Assembly: GCA_029864065.1 (NCBI GenBank)
Contig: JAOTUD010000084.1
Coordinates: 1-8,362 of the forward strand
Direction of reading: 5' to 3'
Source of the DNA: Gammaproteobacteria bacterium
GTDB lineage: Bacteria; Pseudomonadota; Gammaproteobacteria; GCA-001735895
Length of the DNA: 8,362 bases
In this document: piece by piece, positions 4,606 through 8,362 of the stretch
Position numbering within the stretch: position 1 is the stretch's first letter
Layout: every line of letters starts with the position of its first letter
Notes under the pieces: model-generated
What the model was told of the DNA's origin: nothing
Seen by the model: only the letters and a program-made list of their open reading frames with translations
Databases searched by the model: none
Position numbers and translations under genes: made by a program

Positions 4606-6992
4606 GCGGTCAGCGCCGCAAATACCCTGGGCAGCCGCTCCGGCAGGCGTTCGATATGGTCGACTATGGAATAGTTGTTGGCACCGAATATGCGCGAGAC
4701 GTAAGCGTCGGCGCCCGGGTCCAGCGTCAGGCAATAGCTATGGATGCCGGCACAGGCGAGTTCGTCGACCGCGTGCCGGGCATCCTGGCGCAGGTACTGC
4801 GGATCGCGCTCGTCGATATCGGCCGGTTCGCCGTCGGTAATCAGCAGGATCAGGCTTTTACGGCTGCCCTGCCGCGCCAGATGCGATCCGGCATGTCGCA
4901 GCGCCGCGCCCATGCGTGTCGACAAACCACCCGTCATCCCGGCAAGCCTGGCCTTGGCCTGCTCGGCGTAGGGTTCGTCGAAATCCTTGAAGCGGTAATA
5001 CTGCACGTCGTGGCGGCCGTCGGAGGCAAAGCCGTGCACCGCGAAGTTATCGCCGATCGAATCTACCGCCCAGGACAGCAGCCCGGTGGCTTCACGGGTA
5101 AGGTCGAGAATGCGCGGTTGATCCAGGTAACCGTCCTCGCCTTCGCCCAGCTCACCGATTCGATCGTTGGTCGAGGCGGATAAATCCATCAGCACGATCA
5201 TCGATAAGTCTCTTGAATGGCGCATTATGCGGATATTGACTCGCGGGTCGGGCATGATACCGCGCCGAATATCGATCATCGCGCGCAGCGCGGCATCGAT
5301 ATCGAGTTCGTCACCATCCTCGAAGCCGCGTTTGCGCACGATGCCCTGCGGCTGCAGCGCGTCGATCAGGTGCTTGACGCGATTCGCCACCGCTTTGTGC
5401 TGTTCCAGAATGCGGTCCATTAGCGCCGGATCCGCCCTCGCCTGGCGCCGTTCGATGACCGTAGTCCAATGGGGGCGTGCAAGCTGTACCTGGTAATCCC
5501 ATTCCGCGTAATGGAAGGGTTCGGACATCGGCCCCACTCCTTCGCACCGGTTGTAACTGACGTCGTGGTCTTCGTACGGGAAAAGTTCTGTCGGCAAAAT
5601 CCATATTTCCTGCGGATTGCCGTCTTCGAGCTCGGAATCGATCTCGTTGACCATTTCCATCAGGCCGACGCGCTTGCGCAGCGTTGGCTGGCGCCACGGC
5701 AGTGGCGCGTATTCCTGGCGGGAAAATCCGGCTTCGTCGAAAGCCCAGAAGTAACGATTGTCGTCGCGGTACGGGATCGGCAAGTCCTGCAGGATCCGCA
5801 ACGCCGGCATACTCCCGGCGAGCTGGCCGATACGCTCGCAGCAATCGAGACCAAACCTGCGCACCAGGCCCGTATCGACGCAATCCGGTTCCAGTCGTTC
5901 GCGGAAAGCTGCCGCCGTGTCGCTGATCCAGGATTCCGGGTCGCGGTAGGCCGGATCGAGCAGCGCACGGTTGACGCGCAGCATCAAATGGACGGCCGTA
6001 TGTTGCCCGGGCTGAACCGATTCGAGGGCATGTTCGAAAAACCCGAGCCACAGGCGACGCAGCCCCGGAAACCGCCGATAGCCGAGATACTCGACGCGCG
6101 CATCTTCGAATATTTCGACGAATACACGCTGCGTCGGGCTAAGCGTCGCGCCATTGACGGACCGATCCGTGTAAACAAGATGTGCGGCGGCATGCGCCGC
6201 CGCGGCGCGGTAAACGTCGATGCCCTCGATCCCGTCGTAGCGATCGAAAGCATCGGGCAAATGCACCTGGTAATCCTCGATAAACGGCTTGCCGCCCTCG
6301 CGGCTTTCATAATCCTCGGAAGTCGGACGCATGAAAAAGGCGCGCGCCCACAGCGCACGCAGGTAGAAATTCAGCTTGCGGTGGTTGTCGACGAACAGGG
6401 TGCCGCGCCGCTCGCGCTGCAATATCGATTTCGAGGTTTCGGTGTCGAGCCCGAAATACGCGGCCTGGCCGTCGAAGTCGCGTTGATAAGCCTGCGCACC
6501 CCACATCGCCCAGCGGCGCAAACCGCCGAGCGTCAGCCTGGAAAGTAATTCGCGCAAACATTCCATCATCGGCCGCAGGCCGCGCGGCGCCCTGCCCGCC
6601 AGCTGGTGCAGCAGCTTCAGGTAGCCGCGCAGCAACTCGGCATCGCCCAGACGGGCCGCCGCGAGCGGCAGGTTCGACAGGACCAGCGTGATAACGCCAC
6701 CCGACGTCAGCGAAGACAGTTTCATCATCGCCTCGATCACATCGGGCACGATATCCTCGCCGACCTCCCTGGCAACCACGGGCATTTCCTGCAGGTATGT
6801 CAACACCAGGTCCTGTCCCTTGCCGAGCGCGCACATGGCCTTGACGCCAAGCAGGTAGTTTTCGAGGCCGCGCGGCGACATGACGCGCTGCGCCTCGTGG
6901 TAAGAGGCCTCGACCAGCTCCCCGCTGTTGAAATCTTCGGCGTCGATACACTGCAGGTACTCGGCGAGTTCGGCGTGCATGCCCGGTGCCAC
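4602..6992 (-). CDS. cbbO: CbbO, von Willebrand A adaptor subunit of the RuBisCO activase
   Basis: The 796-residue product is of the CbbO/NorD type. A long helical N-terminal region (about 1-580) precedes a C-terminal von Willebrand factor A domain (about 590-796). The metal-ion-dependent adhesion site is visible as DLSAS (D603, S605, S607), with a threonine near T692 (GLSTRMG) and ITDGEP (D720). In the activase complex one CbbO sits on a CbbQ hexamer and links it to inhibited RuBisCO; the MIDAS is needed for that. NorD of nitric oxide reductase clusters is homologous, but the position directly after cbbL-cbbS-cbbQ decides for CbbO. The longest frame starts with GTG (6990-6992); an in-frame ATG four codons later (6978-6980) is equally plausible because neither has a strong ribosome binding site. 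A 91-base spacer with a hairpin separates it from cbbQ. The stop codon lies in the edge of the palindromic repeat. Confidence 0.92.
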   Translation of the reverse strand: MAPGMHAELAEYLQCIDAEDFNSGELVEASYHEAQRVMSPRGLENYLLGVKAMCALGKGQDLVLTYLQEMPVVAREVGEDIVPDVIEAMMKLSSLTSGGVITLVLSNLPLAAARLGDAELLRGYLKLLHQLAGRAPRGLRPMMECLRELLSRLTLGGLRRWAMWGAQAYQRDFDGQAAYFGLDTETSKSILQRERRGTLFVDNHRKLNFYLRALWARAFFMRPTSEDYESREGGKPFIEDYQVHLPDAFDRYDGIEGIDVYRAAAAHAAAHLVYTDRSVNGATLSPTQRVFVEIFEDARVEYLGYRRFPGLRRLWLGFFEHALESVQPGQHTAVHLMLRVNRALLDPAYRDPESWISDTAAAFRERLEPDCVDTGLVRRFGLDCCERIGQLAGSMPALRILQDLPIPYRDDNRYFWAFDEAGFSRQEYAPLPWRQPTLRKRVGLMEMVNEIDSELEDGNPQEIWILPTELFPYEDHDVSYNRCEGVGPMSEPFHYAEWDYQVQLARPHWTTVIERRQARADPALMDRILEQHKAVANRVKHLIDALQPQGIVRKRGFEDGDELDIDAALRAMIDIRRGIMPDPRVNIRIMRHSRDLSMIVLMDLSASTNDRIGELGEGEDGYLDQPRILDLTREATGLLSWAVDSIGDNFAVHGFASDGRHDVQYYRFKDFDEPYAEQAKARLAGMTGGLSTRMGAALRHAGSHLARQGSRKSLILLITDGEPADIDERDPQYLRQDARHAVDELACAGIHSYCLTLDPGADAYVSRIFGANNYSIVDHIERLPERLPRVFAALTA

Positions 6993-7011
6993 GAGTAAAG
7001 CCTAGACCAAC

Positions 7012-7041
7012 GGGTCATCCCCGCTTGCGCGGGGATGACCC
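7012..7041. repeat. REP-like perfect hairpin in the cbbQ-cbbO spacer
   Basis: A perfect 13-bp inverted repeat (GGGTCATCCCCGC at 7012-7024, GCGGGGATGACCC at 7029-7041) surrounds four bases, TTGC on the + strand and GCAA in the cbb transcript. GCAA is a GNRA tetraloop, so the RNA hairpin should be very stable. The GTCATCCCCGC...GCGGGGATGAC type is a familiar dispersed intergenic palindrome in Proteobacteria. It lies 42 bases after the cbbQ stop and 19 bases before the cbbO GTG. It may stabilise the upstream cbbLSQ mRNA or lower cbbO expression. No T-run follows, so it is not an ordinary terminator. Confidence 0.8.
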
Positions 7042-7083
7042 TGAAAGTTGTAGCAAGCGAGGGGCATTACGGTTTATCCCGTT

Positions 7084-7917
7084 TCAGAAGTATGTATCGA
7101 CCGCTGCGTACAGCGTATCGCGTATGTCGGGATCGTCGCTGAGCGGGGTTACCAGCGCCATGCGGCAGGCGGCCGCGGCCGCGACGCCCTGGGCCATCAA
7201 CTGCGCCGCGTAGATCAACAGGCGCGTCGACATGCCCTCGTCGAGGCCGTGACCTTTCAGGTTCCTGGAACTGGCGCCGACCTGCACCAGCTTGTTTGCG
7301 CTGTCGATATCGACGCCACCCTCGTGGGCGATAATTTCAGCCTCGATGCCGGCGTCGGGATAATCGAAATCGATGCCGCCGAAACGCTGCTTGGTGGACT
7401 GCTTCAAATCCTTCATCAACGACTGGTAGCCGGGGTTATAGGAAATAACGAGCTGAAAATCCTCGTGCGCCCTGACCAGCTCGCCGTTCTTTTCCAGCGG
7501 TAACTCACGGCGATGGTCGGTGAGCGGATGAATGACGACGGTGGTATCCTGGCGCGCCTCGACGATTTCATCGAGATAGCAGATGGCGCCGATGCGGGCC
7601 GCGAGCGTCAGCGGACCGTCCTGCCAGCGGGTGCCGTTGATATCCAGCAGGTGGCGCCCGACCAGGTCGGAAGCGGTCAGGTCCTCGGTACAGGCGACGC
7701 TGATCAGCGGTTTTTGCAGCTTCCAGGCCATGTACTCGACGAATCGCGACTTGCCGCAGCCGGTCGGCCCTTTCAGCATCACCGGCATGCGCACGCGGAA
7801 GGCCGCCTCGTAGTTTTCCACCTCGTCGGCGACCGGCCGGTAGTATGGCTGCTGCGCAACCCGGTACCGATCCCGGTCCGATTCGACGATTTGCATCTGG
7901 CTGGCGAGATTGCCCAT
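7084..7917 (-). CDS. cbbQ: CbbQ, AAA+ ATPase of the RuBisCO activase
   Basis: The 277-residue product is a MoxR-family AAA+ ATPase of CbbQ/NorQ type. The Walker A motif is GPTGCGKS (50-57, K56), Walker B is ICYLDEI (112-118, D116, E117), sensor 1 is N161 in ISYNPGY, and an arginine finger candidate is R178 in KQRFGG. The C-terminal part (about 190-277) is the helical lid. CbbQ forms hexamers that, with CbbO, use ATP to free RuBisCO from tight-binding sugar phosphate inhibitors. The ATG (7915-7917) is 9 bases after the cbbS stop and lacks a strong ribosome binding site, so translation is probably coupled to cbbS. NorQ is the alternative name for close homologues, but the RuBisCO context makes CbbQ the right call. 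Confidence 0.95.
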   Translation of the reverse strand: MGNLASQMQIVESDRDRYRVAQQPYYRPVADEVENYEAAFRVRMPVMLKGPTGCGKSRFVEYMAWKLQKPLISVACTEDLTASDLVGRHLLDINGTRWQDGPLTLAARIGAICYLDEIVEARQDTTVVIHPLTDHRRELPLEKNGELVRAHEDFQLVISYNPGYQSLMKDLKQSTKQRFGGIDFDYPDAGIEAEIIAHEGGVDIDSANKLVQVGASSRNLKGHGLDEGMSTRLLIYAAQLMAQGVAAAAACRMALVTPLSDDPDIRDTLYAAVDTYF

Positions 7918-7926
7918 GACCGCGGC

Positions 7927-8283
7927 CTAGACCGCCGGCGCGCGGAAAATTACCATCGACGCGCCGGCCGACTGGGCATAGTTATCGAAACCGAGCAGGC
8001 GCACGTGGTTGTTCGGGTGCGCCTGGTGGCAGGCCTCGCACTCGGCGATGATCGCGTCGACGTCGGTCTCGCCGAACATCGGCAACTTCCACATGTACCA
8101 GTAATTGTCCATCGCGTTTTCCGGTTCGGTGTGCTCGATGCCGGGATTCCAGCCCTGCGCGACGATGTATTTCAGCTGTTGCCTGATCTGCTCCGGGGTC
8201 ATCGGCGGCAGGTAGGAAAAAGTTTCGAACTTGCGGCTCGCCGGGTCCTTGAGGCTCGACGGGTAGTCTTGAATTTCACTCAT
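7927..8283 (-). CDS. cbbS: RuBisCO small subunit, form I
   Basis: The 118-residue product has the usual length and landmarks of a bacterial form I small subunit: KFETFSYLPPMT (18-29) at the start of the domain, QIRQQLKYIVAQGW (32-45), YWYMWKLPMFGETD (61-74), and the C-terminal strand region NNHVRLLGFDNYAQS (91-105). Eight copies cap the CbbL octamer to make the L8S8 holoenzyme that carboxylates ribulose-1,5-bisphosphate. The start ATG (8281-8283) is supported by a GAGGA site at 8291-8295. Only 26 bases separate it from the cbbL stop. The next genes are cbbQ and cbbO rather than carboxysome shell genes, which fits the non-carboxysomal IAq subtype; subtype is an inference from gene order. Confidence 0.97.
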   Translation of the reverse strand: MSEIQDYPSSLKDPASRKFETFSYLPPMTPEQIRQQLKYIVAQGWNPGIEHTEPENAMDNYWYMWKLPMFGETDVDAIIAECEACHQAHPNNHVRLLGFDNYAQSAGASMVIFRAPAV

Positions 8284-8309
8284 GATTCATTCCTCGTTTA
8301 GATACGCGA

Positions 8310-8362
8310 TCAGCGATGCGCAACGTCGAGCTTGTCGACGGTATCGAATTCGAACCTGATTT
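8310..8362 (-). CDS. cbbL: C-terminal end of RuBisCO large subunit (partial)
   Basis: Sixteen codons and a TGA stop (8310-8312) are visible before the right edge. They read IRFEFDTVDKLDVAHR, like the C-terminus of form IA large subunits, where a (K/R)FEF(D/E)TVD stretch is typical. Its position 26 bases upstream of cbbS, in the same direction, makes the assignment firm despite the short length. The large subunit carries the catalytic site; none of the catalytic residues is inside the window. Confidence 0.85.
   Translation of the reverse strand, partial: IRFEFDTVDKLDVAHR

Noticed and set aside
5469..6548. Long + strand open frame (359 codons) antisense to cbbO
   Set aside because: It is a mirror of the GC-rich cbbO coding strand. 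The product has no recognisable domain, while the - strand frame has a clear VWA domain and operon context.
4602..7917. Annotation as norQ-norD (nitric oxide reductase accessory genes)
   Set aside because: The families are homologous and narL is nearby, but direct linkage to cbbL-cbbS and the absence of norCB in the window favour cbbQ-cbbO.
7513..8301. Long + strand open frame (262 codons) antisense to cbbQ and cbbS
   Set aside because: It runs across two well-supported - strand genes and their junction, and the product shows no family motif.

Overview
The window reads as part of the chromosome of an autotrophic, sulfur-oxidising proteobacterium, most likely a gammaproteobacterium. This rests on the RuBisCO genes (form I, with cbbQ and cbbO directly downstream), soxB, a small c-type cytochrome, and a NarL regulator very close to the enterobacterial type. 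The DNA is GC-rich, and genes are tightly packed except for one 302-base gap. No tRNA, rRNA, CRISPR array or intact transposase gene was seen.

Layout: positions 1-910 are read on the + strand and hold the last 75 codons of a probable NAD(P)H/flavin oxidoreductase followed by a complete narL. All recognised genes from 1010 to the right edge are on the - strand. In transcription order (right to left) they are: the last codons of cbbL, cbbS, cbbQ, cbbO, a 302-base gap holding a 188-bp palindromic mobile-element-like repeat, a secreted monohaem cytochrome c, gph (phosphoglycolate phosphatase), soxB, and a small secreted four-cysteine protein of unknown function. narL and the four-cysteine gene converge at about 911-1009.

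How the genes fit together: CbbL and CbbS form RuBisCO. CbbQ (AAA+ ATPase) and CbbO (von Willebrand A adaptor) form its activase. Gph removes the 2-phosphoglycolate that RuBisCO makes when it oxygenates its substrate. SoxB is the periplasmic hydrolase that releases sulfate from carrier-bound sulfur in thiosulfate oxidation, a source of electrons for carbon fixation. The cytochrome c could carry such electrons. The block therefore joins carbon fixation, phosphoglycolate salvage and sulfur oxidation in one direction. The palindromic repeat probably separates it into cbbLSQO and cyt c-gph-soxB, although I see no canonical terminator there.

The coding genes belong to known families. The most unusual structures are non-coding: the palindromic element flanked by CTAG, one copy of which supplies the cbbO stop codon, and a perfect 13-bp hairpin capped by a GCAA tetraloop (in the transcript) just upstream of the cbbO start.
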